NCBI RefSeq assembly: GCF_005403045.1
Contig: NZ_BJCL01000017.1
Location: 1 to 64,000, forward strand
Reading direction: 5' to 3'
From: Pseudaquabacterium pictum
GTDB lineage: Bacteria > Pseudomonadota > Gammaproteobacteria > Burkholderiales > Burkholderiaceae_C
DNA: 64,000 nt
This document shows positions 33,711 to 40,956 of this stretch, piece by piece. Each line of letters begins with the position of its first letter. The first letter of the stretch is position 1. Made by a program: the position numbers and the translations under genes. The notes below the pieces were generated by a model. The model was not told the origin of the DNA. It ran no database searches and was given only the letters and a program-made list of their open reading frames with translations.

Positions 33711-34904
33711 ATGATGAAGAGTCTTCTGGAAAACAACCGATGGCTGCTTTGGCTGGGCTTCCAGCGCCAGACCGTTGATGCCCGTGAGCGAGCACGCGAC
33801 GTGACTGGTGCCGTGCTCGGCCTGCTGCTGACCGGCGGCCTGAGCTGGTGGGCCTGGGGCGCCGAATCGGTCTGGCTGGGCGCGCCTATGGGCGCATCAG
33901 CCGTGCTGTTGTTTGCTGTGCCCAGCAGCCCGCTGGCGCAGCCCTGGCCGGTGGTGATGGGCAATTTCATGGCTGCGCTTGTAGGCGTGCTTGTCTACCG
34001 CAGCTTGGGGGCCACACCGCTGTCCGCAGCGCTGGCCGGCGGCCTGGCACTGGCTTTGATGTTCCCAATGCGCTGCGTGCATCCGCCGGGTGGGGCAGTA
34101 GCGATTACCGCAGTGGTCGGTGGCACTGCGGTGCACGCTCTCGGCTTCGGCTTCGCTCTCGCACCCATTGCAGTGAACTCCGCAGTACTGGTGGCCTGTG
34201 CCCTGCTGTGGCGGCGACTGACGCATAACCATGTGGCCCCGCACCCTGTGGTGCACGCCAACCGCCACCGCACGTCCGATGCGGCGCCACAGGACCGCAT
34301 CGGCATGACGACTGCGGACCTCGACGCCGCGCTGCGCAGCTTCAATGAACTGCTCGACATCGACAGCGAATCGTTGGAACAGGTTCTGCGCCAGGCGCAG
34401 GGGCTGGCCTGGCAACGCCAGTTCGGCAGCGTGCGTTGCGCTGACATTATGTCGCGCGACCTAGTGACGGTGGAGTTCGCGACCCCTCTGCAGGAGGCTT
34501 GGACCTTGTTGCACCGCCACCGCATCCGCGTCCTGCCCGTGGTTGACCGAGCGCGTCGCGTGGTCGGCGTGGTCACGCTGGTGGACTTCCTGAAGCATGC
34601 CCACCTCGACCCGCGCGACCACCTCAGCCTCGGACAGCGTGTACGGCGACTTCTGGCGCCAACGCCTGGCGATCACTCCGACAAGGCCGAGGTTGTGGGT
34701 CAAATCATGACCAGCCCAGCGCACACCGTTGCCGAGCTGGATTCCGTGGTCGACCTCGTTCCGATGCTGTCTGACAGTGGCATGCACCACCTGCCGGTCG
34801 TCGACGCCGAGCGCCGGCTGTCAGGCATCGTCACGCAGTCTGATCTGGTGGCCGCGCTGTACCGCGCGCAGTCGGCGGCTTCACCGAGTGGCAACTCCGT
34901 GTAG
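33711..34904 (+). CDS. HPP family membrane protein with two CBS domains
   Basis: A 397-residue protein. The N-terminal half (about 30-170) has four hydrophobic helices of the HPP family, including the name-giving motif RCVHPPGGAVAITA and SVWLGAPMGASAVLLFAVP. The C-terminal half holds a CBS pair: MSRDLVTVEFATPLQEAW, HRIRVLPVVD, then MTSPAHTVAELDSVVDLVPML and GMHHLPVVD, which usually bind adenine nucleotides. Plant and cyanobacterial HPP proteins have been shown to carry nitrite. With narK and narGHJI next door, nitrite transport gated by the CBS domains is a reasonable inference, not shown. Start codons at 33711 and 33714 are both possible. Confidence 0.85.
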   Translation: MMKSLLENNRWLLWLGFQRQTVDARERARDVTGAVLGLLLTGGLSWWAWGAESVWLGAPMGASAVLLFAVPSSPLAQPWPVVMGNFMAALVGVLVYRSLGATPLSAALAGGLALALMFPMRCVHPPGGAVAITAVVGGTAVHALGFGFALAPIAVNSAVLVACALLWRRLTHNHVAPHPVVHANRHRTSDAAPQDRIGMTTADLDAALRSFNELLDIDSESLEQVLRQAQGLAWQRQFGSVRCADIMSRDLVTVEFATPLQEAWTLLHRHRIRVLPVVDRARRVVGVVTLVDFLKHAHLDPRDHLSLGQRVRRLLAPTPGDHSDKAEVVGQIMTSPAHTVAELDSVVDLVPMLSDSGMHHLPVVDAERRLSGIVTQSDLVAALYRAQSAASPSGNSV

Positions 34905-35283
34905 GTTGAAACCTGCAGGGTCGACTACATAAAGTTGGGATTGCGGCCAAAGACAGTCACCGGGGGCCTTTAGCAACGGCCTTTCCTGCACATTGCCGGC
35001 CCCGAGGGCTCGACCATGTGACCGCCAACGCGGCCCGACTCTGGTTGGCCATAACCGTTGCGCATGGCGTCGAAGTACGACGCCTGCATCGAGGACTCCT
35101 GATTGGCCAATCGACTGTCGGCTTTCGGACAGAACCTCGTGGGGCGGGTTGTGGCCGGCCGCGTGACTTCGGCTCGACATTGCGAGAGGCGGCGATGCGG
35201 CCCCAAGCAGTCAGCAAGCCCACGAGCGTCGCTTGTCCATCGCATCGCCGCCTTCCGCGGCTGGCGGCTCGCCGGCTCCCCAC
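34905..35283. other. Non-coding stretch left of the IS1182-type element
   Basis: About 380 bases with open frames in several registers but no recognisable protein, no clear ribosome-binding site followed by a conserved start, and no RNA structure I can name. Together with 36919-37047 it forms the continuous target region into which the IS1182-type element inserted. Confidence 0.5.
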
Positions 35284-35287
35284 GACC

Positions 35288-36914
35288 GAGGCTGTGTGGA
35301 AAGCACCCGAGGACCGTGCAACCAGCGCCAAGACTCAAGCGGCCCGTCGCCGTTGATGAACATGAAGATCCAGTCTAAGCCGGCCCATCTTCTCGCCTTC
35401 ATGCCCTCATCGCACCAATCAGCGCCCCGGTTCCAAGGATCTTGATCGTGCGCTTCAGGTTGTAGGCCAGAACCTGCAGATTCATCTCGGTTCGCACCCG
35501 CGGCAGCTTCTTGGTCAGGAAGTGGGTCGATCCCATCCAGGCCTTGAGCGTGCCGAAGACATGTTCGACCGTCTGCCGTCGTAGCGTCATCGCCTGGGGC
35601 GCCCCGTCCAGCCGCTGTTGAACGACATCCAGTATGTCTTCGTGCTCCCACCGCGAGATGCGCCGCTCTTTGCTGGTGGTGCAACGCGGTTTCATGGCGC
35701 AGCCTGAGCAGTCCGACGACCAGTACTTGTGCTGGATCTTGCCGGCTTCTTCGGTGGTCATGCGGTGGATGGCGATACTTCCAGCCGGACACCGGTACTG
35801 GTCAGCCTTGTCGTCATAGACGAAGTCGCGCTTGTCGAACAGGCCCTTTGCAGCGTTGTTCGATGTCATCGGCTTGGGCACCACCACGGCAACACCCGCA
35901 AGCTCTGCATCCAGGATCTCGTGGCCCTCGTAGTAGCCTTTGTCGGCCACGGCGATCAGGTCGTCCTGCCCGGTCGCGGCCTGGGCAAGCTTGGCCATGT
36001 GTGCCAATTGATTCCGATCGTGGCCGACGTTGGTGACCTCGTGGGCGACGATCAAGTGGTGCTTGGCATCGACAGCTGCCTGTACGTTGTAGCCCACGAT
36101 GCCGGTGCCCCGGCCACTGGTGGCCATCGAGCGCGCGTCGGGGTCGGTCAGGGAGATCTGACCGTCCTCAGACGCCTTCATCTGCTTGCCGATCTCGTTG
36201 AGCGCTTCGATCTGCTGCTTGACCTTGCCAATCTTCTCCTTCAGATGCTCGACCCTGCTTGGCAGGACAGCAGCGGCATCGCGGTCGGCGCGGTCCAGTT
36301 CGACCAGGTACCGCTTGATGCTGTCTTCCAACTGCTCGATGCGCGCCTCCAGCTTGCGGTCGGTGAAGTTCTTGTCCCGGTTGTTGACCGCCTTGAACTT
36401 GCTGCCGTCGATGGCGACGATGCCATCGGTGAACAGCTTCAGCCGTCGGCACAGCAGGACTAACTCCTTGCACACCTTGCCGATCGCTTCGCCGTTGTCG
36501 CGCCGGAAGTCTGCAATAGTCTTGAAGTCCGGAGCGAGGCGACCAGTCAGCCAGATGAGCTCGATGTTGCGCTGCGCCTCGGCCTCTAGGCGCCGACTCG
36601 ACTGCACCCTGTTGAGGTACCCGTACACATAGATCTTCAGAAGCGTGGTCGGCCTGTACCCCGGTCGGCCAGTTGCCGCTGGCTGGGCTCGGTCGAAGCC
36701 CAGCTTCTTCAGGTCGAGACCGTCGATGAACACATCGATGACGCGGACAGTGCTGTCTTCGTGGATCCAATCATCCAGTTGCTCGGGGAACAGGGCACTC
36801 TGCGTGCGATCCCGGCCTTCGATGAAGCCAACCATACCGACTCCAGCGCTTGATATGGTTCCGGATCCTATCGTTCAACTGCAGCGTCCTACAGAGGGGT
36901 TTCCACACAGCCTC
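35288..36914 (-). mobile_element. IS1182-family-like insertion sequence
   Basis: Terminal inverted repeats GAGGCTGTGTGGAAA (35288-35302) and its exact complement (36900-36914) bound 1627 bases containing one intact transposase gene on the - strand. GACC occurs directly outside both ends (35284-35287 and 36915-36918), a likely 4-base target duplication. Repeat arms may extend with mismatches. It lies between the HPP gene and the HTH gene pair and interrupts no recognisable gene. Confidence 0.85.
35399..36835 (-). CDS. IS1182-family transposase
   Basis: A 478-residue DDE transposase. The N-terminal DUF772-type domain contains GRPGYRPTTLLKIYVYGYLN and FKTIADFRRDN. The catalytic core has D in GIVAIDGSKFKAVN, D in LIAVADKGYYEG and E in QTVEHVFGTLKAWMG; a Cys cluster (CSGCAMKPRCT) precedes the last motif, as usual in this family. 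The frame is intact, so the element may be active. It is the only gene between the inverted repeats. Confidence 0.92.
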   Translation of the reverse strand: MVGFIEGRDRTQSALFPEQLDDWIHEDSTVRVIDVFIDGLDLKKLGFDRAQPAATGRPGYRPTTLLKIYVYGYLNRVQSSRRLEAEAQRNIELIWLTGRLAPDFKTIADFRRDNGEAIGKVCKELVLLCRRLKLFTDGIVAIDGSKFKAVNNRDKNFTDRKLEARIEQLEDSIKRYLVELDRADRDAAAVLPSRVEHLKEKIGKVKQQIEALNEIGKQMKASEDGQISLTDPDARSMATSGRGTGIVGYNVQAAVDAKHHLIVAHEVTNVGHDRNQLAHMAKLAQAATGQDDLIAVADKGYYEGHEILDAELAGVAVVVPKPMTSNNAAKGLFDKRDFVYDDKADQYRCPAGSIAIHRMTTEEAGKIQHKYWSSDCSGCAMKPRCTTSKERRISRWEHEDILDVVQQRLDGAPQAMTLRRQTVEHVFGTLKAWMGSTHFLTKKLPRVRTEMNLQVLAYNLKRTIKILGTGALIGAMRA

Positions 36915-37047
36915 GACCCTATGCGGACATTGCTGCTTTGGAATTCAACGCCCGATTGCGGCCGTGAAGCAGCGGACGCTACTGCACGACTAGCCGTATG
37001 GCAATGGGTGCGATGACATATCGTGGCGTGGATGCTTGCCTGACAGG

Positions 37048-37308
37048 CTAGACCGCCTTGTCCAGCTGTGTTCGTTTGGCAGATGCCAAGTACCTTGGCA
37101 AAGCGCGAAGGATAGCGCCCACCGCATTAGGGATGCTGTCCGCTCGCTCCCAGCGCTGAATTGTGCGCAACGGGATTCCGTACTCATCGGCAAATCGCTC
37201 TTGCGATAGGCCAAGACTCTTCCGAAATTGTCGGAACTGAGCAGCGGTAACCTCAGGAGAGACGAGGCAACCGGAGCGAGGGGATTTTCGAAGATCGTCC
37301 GTCACCAT
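37048..37308 (-). CDS. HTH XRE-type regulator (HigA/NadS-like antitoxin candidate)
   Basis: An 86-residue DNA-binding protein. The helix-turn-helix reads FRKSLGLSQERFADEYGIP then RTIQRWERADSIPN, the pattern of single-domain regulators of the HigA/NadS type, which often act as antitoxins and self-regulators. It follows an unknown 113-residue gene after 24 bases, an order (partner first, HTH second) seen in higBA-like pairs. Base composition here is lower in GC than the flanking DNA, suggesting import. Partner toxicity is not established. Confidence 0.7.
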   Translation of the reverse strand: MVTDDLRKSPRSGCLVSPEVTAAQFRQFRKSLGLSQERFADEYGIPLRTIQRWERADSIPNAVGAILRALPRYLASAKRTQLDKAV

Positions 37309-37332
37309 TCCCCCCTCTTGGCTTGACCCTTG

Positions 37333-37674
37333 TCACGTAAGTAGCCGCGTAAGAACCCGCTCGAAGAACGAAAGCAGCGAGAGGATCCAAGGGGCGTGTT
37401 GCTTAGCCTGCGCGAGGCTAGGCCGCGATCTCGACTCCTCGATGTCCACATCAATGCAATCGCCAGTGCACCTATATGAAACGATCCACGCGGACGACTT
37501 CGGACGCGGAAAGCGGACCAGTCCAGCGGGCGTCCTGAGCGCAGCAGCCTCGCACGTATGTAGGAACAAGAACTGTTCCTCAGGCGAGAGTTGATCATAG
37601 CTAGGCAGGTCCTTTGCAGAGACGCGAATGCAAGTATTGCTCGCGGGTGGCAGTACCACATGGACGCGCTTCAT
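37333..37674 (-). CDS. Unknown 113-residue protein upstream of the HTH gene
   Basis: A small protein starting MKRVHVVLPPASNTCIRVSA, preceded by a good ribosome-binding site (GGGGAT) with normal spacing, which favours ATG 37674. The middle (LSPEEQFLFLHTCEAAALRTP) is helical; CTGDCIDVDIEESRSRPSL follows, and the end (ILSLLSFFERVLTRLL) is an amphipathic helix. I do not recognise it as RelE/HigB or another named toxin. Its operon position next to a HigA-like HTH gene makes it a toxin-like candidate by context only. Confidence 0.5.
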   Translation of the reverse strand: MKRVHVVLPPASNTCIRVSAKDLPSYDQLSPEEQFLFLHTCEAAALRTPAGLVRFPRPKSSAWIVSYRCTGDCIDVDIEESRSRPSLAQAKQHAPWILSLLSFFERVLTRLLT

Positions 37675-38552
37675 GAAACATATCCCCAAGGTTTAACGAT
37701 TCGCCCAATGGCCAAATCGTTGGTGTCCAGACGGCTGTCGACATTGATTTCCCGAGCACACCCAATTGACCTCTACCCCCGCAAAACACAGGTTAGTGCA
37801 GTGCTGAATAGGAGTCGAATGTGGCGCGAAACCATGCCCGAGGATGCCGCGCTCAAAGTTAGAAGCGAACTCATCCTCGACCGACCAATTGCGCTTCCTG
37901 GTGACTGCCTCTGTAGAGACTAGCCAGCAGAAACTGCTCTCCTGGATATGGAGCGCACAACGCAGACACCCTTCAACTCGAACCGATCAGGCTAGCTTGT
38001 GGCCGCGAACGCCTGCTTGCGCAGGCCGTTCACCGCCTTCCCGGTTCATTTTGAGTCTAGGGATAAGGCACCTCACGGTCGAGCGAGGTACCCATTGATG
38101 GGTAGTGTGCCGAGATCAACCCCCCGCGTCAAGCAAGGATTTCAGGCGAGCGCTCTCGACGGTAGCAACGTTGACAGCCAGGGGATAAGGTAGGCAAATG
38201 GCGTAGGCTCAGGGCTGCAGCGCTGGTACCACCAACCCAGATCGAGATAGCGCCGTCTGCCGTACTGTGGGTGAGTTCTCTTCTTGCGAGTGGACGCCGC
38301 ATGAGGCAGGCAGAGCACCGTCTAAGGCAAAGATCTCCATCCGCAAAGCCTGAATCGGACTGGCACCACTGACGGCTATTGGCCGAGTCGAACCGGCGAG
38401 CGACGCGGACTTGCCGCCGCAAAGCTGTCCTTGGCGGCCTCGTCTATGGCCAAACTGGGAGCGCAGGTCGACCGGTCGCTGATGGCCGGGTGGAGAAATC
38501 GGCATGGCGGCATCGGGCGACAGCTGAGGGCGGCATAGCTGCCGGCCCAAGA
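37675..38552. other. Gene-poor stretch between the HTH pair and the transfer operon
   Basis: About 880 bases with no supported gene. Minus-strand frames at 38129-38422 and 38209-38550 have no recognisable domain and no convincing start. The left part (37690-38100) is lower in GC than the flanks. This is where the DNA-processing genes of the transfer element might have been expected; no relaxase or oriT-like repeat is evident to me. Confidence 0.5.
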
Positions 38553-40244
38553 TCAGCGCGACCGTTCCCGGTCGCCGTGTCGTTGAGGGCCAGCCTGAAC
38601 GGTCTTGGCTCGCGCTCGTGGGGCGCGCGCGTCATAGACCGGGACCTTGAACCTCTCGCCTCTCGCAACTCTCTTGGCACCCTCAGCCGCCATCATGGCG
38701 CGCACCTGGCCACGAAGCTCGGGGGATACCTTGCCGTCGACGAGTGCCTTCTCAATCGCTGTTGCAAGCTGGCGGTGCCCCCCAAGTTCGGTTGCCTTTC
38801 TGTCGCCGCTCAATCTTTCGATGTGCTCCGATTGCACACGCCCGACGGCTTCACCTGGTCTCTGCGGTGCCGGTCCATCGCGACCAACTTGTAGTCGCGT
38901 CTGCTCCTTCGAAGCTGCTTCACGGTCGCTAAGCGTGGCCGTGTGCCCGACAGCTTTCAGCCCCTGCGCAGTAGCGGCTATCCATCCCTCCCGGACAAAC
39001 TCCGGTGATCCGACGAGCCTAACTGTTTCCCAGCCACGCTCAGCAGCTCGATCCACCATGGCTTTGATCGCCGCCGGGCTCTCGCTGCCAGTGCTGATGC
39101 TCATGAACTTGTCGGTGAAGGCAACCTTGCCGGCCTGGTCCCTGAAGTGATATTCCTTCTCGAGCAGCCCGACCCGCTTGACGTTGAAGCGGTCTTCAAG
39201 CGGAGGAATCGCGCGGCGCTTCTCGGCGGTGACGCCTTCCGGGCGCATCAAGTTGATGTCGCTGGCGGCTTGGTCGGCTGAGGGTGGAGTCTTGCCACTT
39301 GTCTTCGCACTTGAAGGCGCTGCCGACGCGCTCGCCTGGTCCATTGACTCGCCCGACCCAGCGCGTGCCAACAGGCTTGCTGGCCTATTGACCCCAGGCA
39401 TCGCCCACTCGGCCGTCTCCCGATCGAACGTGATGCGGTAGGCGTCGCTCTTCAGACTATCCGCAACCAATGCCTTTGCTTCGCTGGCGCGCGGATGCGG
39501 CGGTAACCCGTCGATCAGCAACAGGTCCCGACTGTCCTTGATGGCCAATCGATCGAGCGCCGGCCCCTGCAGGTCTTTGACGGTCAGGCCGGCGCTCGCC
39601 ATCGTCGCGTACCGGCCTGCAATACTGTCGGCGGCATCGTCACGACCACTGGCGTACTCGAACGCCTTTCGAACTTCTTTCGCTGCCGACTGCTGCTGTT
39701 CATCGGCAAAGGCTCGCTCAGCCAGGCCGGCATATTCAGACGAAATCCCCTTGAGCGCAGACCTGTATGACAGATGCTGATCGCCGGTGTCACCCATCAC
39801 GGCGGCAGCACGGCGCTGCAGAGTCTTGTCGGCAAAGCTGTTCAGCGCCGACACATCACTGGTCGCCGCTTCCCGTGCCGCCACAGCACCAAGGGCTCCT
39901 GGTTCCAAGGCCTGCAGACCATCATGGCGCCTGTCGACGTTCCGCAAGGCCTGCGCATCGGCCAGGGCTGAAGCTGAAGGCGGTCGGGGCTCACTCTGCG
40001 GCCCGGTGACGCTGTCGCGCTTCTGCTCTGCCGTCGCCAGCGCCTGGTCTGCCACGAGTGGGTCAATCGCCGACTGGCCCTCGGCTGCAGCACGTTGAGT
40101 CTCAGCGCCCCGTCCTGCCAGCATGCTGGCCTGTGTTCGTCCGCGGCCCTTCGCGGCCTGGCGACCATCGAGGTCCAGTGAGTCGGCTTCGCCGGCCTCG
40201 CCGCTGCTCTCGCCCGAATTGCTTCTGTCGGAGGCCGCGCCCAT
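38553..40244 (-). CDS. LPD7-domain protein of the conjugative element
   Basis: A 563-residue hydrophilic protein, Ala/Arg/Ser-rich over its first ~150 residues. Around residues 335-435 lies an LPD7-type domain (RFNVKRVGLLEKEYHFRD, VAFTDKFMSIST, RGWETVRLVGSPEFVREGWI, then AVGHTATLSDREA). LPD7 is commonly attached to conjugative relaxases (TraI/MobA-like) and polyvalent mobile-element proteins. No relaxase Tyr or three-His motif is present here, so it may be a detached C-terminal partner or a truncated relaxase. The start overlaps the lipoprotein stop (GTGATG); GTG 40247 is the alternative. Confidence 0.7.
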   Translation of the reverse strand: MGAASDRSNSGESSGEAGEADSLDLDGRQAAKGRGRTQASMLAGRGAETQRAAAEGQSAIDPLVADQALATAEQKRDSVTGPQSEPRPPSASALADAQALRNVDRRHDGLQALEPGALGAVAAREAATSDVSALNSFADKTLQRRAAAVMGDTGDQHLSYRSALKGISSEYAGLAERAFADEQQQSAAKEVRKAFEYASGRDDAADSIAGRYATMASAGLTVKDLQGPALDRLAIKDSRDLLLIDGLPPHPRASEAKALVADSLKSDAYRITFDRETAEWAMPGVNRPASLLARAGSGESMDQASASAAPSSAKTSGKTPPSADQAASDINLMRPEGVTAEKRRAIPPLEDRFNVKRVGLLEKEYHFRDQAGKVAFTDKFMSISTGSESPAAIKAMVDRAAERGWETVRLVGSPEFVREGWIAATAQGLKAVGHTATLSDREAASKEQTRLQVGRDGPAPQRPGEAVGRVQSEHIERLSGDRKATELGGHRQLATAIEKALVDGKVSPELRGQVRAMMAAEGAKRVARGERFKVPVYDARAPRARAKTVQAGPQRHGDRERSR

Positions 40245-40951
40245 CACAGGCTCGCTGCGGTGGTGCCCTTGCCGTTCGCCGCGCTGCTGCGCAGGCTCAC
40301 GAGCATGGGCGCGGCCGTATAGAACTCGATCTCGACGCGACGGCTCTGTGAGCGATCAGCGGGGCGAAGGCCGGCGATGGGATCGCCAGCACCCTGCCAG
40401 GTCAGGCGGAGCTTGTCCTTGGGCACGCCGGCTTGATGCAAGAACTCAGCTGCCGCTTCGGCACGCCGGCGAGCCAGCGCGGTTTCCTGCAGAGAGTCGC
40501 CGGTCGCATCGGTGCGCCCGCGGATCATGATCACAGCGGCGTCTTTGGCGCGCCGGACCAATGCTGCGGCGTCGGCCTGCTCGACGCTCCAGGCTGCGGA
40601 GCCCATGCCGAAGGGCACGACCGCCACCAGATTGCCGGTTGCCTCCGCGGCGCCCGAGTCGGCGGCACCTGTCGAAGCAACGCCAGGCACTGGCAGCGCT
40701 TTGGCCAGCGTCGTCGCTACGACGCCAGCGCGCGCCATCTCCGACACGAGGATCGTGGCCCGGCTCAGGTCGCCCTGACAGGCCTTGAGGTCGACTGCGG
40801 CACGGGCGTTGACCGGCCGCTTGGTGGACTCATCCACTGAAGGCGGCTTCGGGGGCGTCGAGCACGAGGTGAGCAGCAGCGCGCCGATGCCGACGCAGCA
40901 GGCGGTGTGCGCCGTCGTCACCGCCTTGTAGATCGTCCGTGAGATGGGCAT
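40244..40951 (-). CDS. OmpA-like lipoprotein of the transfer operon
   Basis: A 235-residue lipoprotein. A hydrophobic signal ends in the lipobox LLLTSC (Cys about 30). After a Pro/Thr segment, the C-terminal third resembles a peptidoglycan-binding OmpA domain: IMIRGRTDATGDSLQETALARRRAEAAAEFL, then LRLTWQGAGDPIAGLRPADRSQSRRVEIEF, with an Asp and Arg positioned for diaminopimelate binding. It could serve the VirB7 role while anchoring the secretion core to the wall; this is inferred from position. It lies 5 bases after virD4 and overlaps the LPD7 gene. Confidence 0.75.
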   Translation of the reverse strand: MPISRTIYKAVTTAHTACCVGIGALLLTSCSTPPKPPSVDESTKRPVNARAAVDLKACQGDLSRATILVSEMARAGVVATTLAKALPVPGVASTGAADSGAAEATGNLVAVVPFGMGSAAWSVEQADAAALVRRAKDAAVIMIRGRTDATGDSLQETALARRRAEAAAEFLHQAGVPKDKLRLTWQGAGDPIAGLRPADRSQSRRVEIEFYTAAPMLVSLRSSAANGKGTTAASL

Positions 40952-40956
40952 AGCTG

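Noticed and set aside
38209-38550. Minus-strand 113-codon open frame in the gene-poor stretch
   Set aside because: No recognisable domain, no ribosome-binding site, and overlapping frames of equal length exist; it looks like chance in GC-rich DNA.
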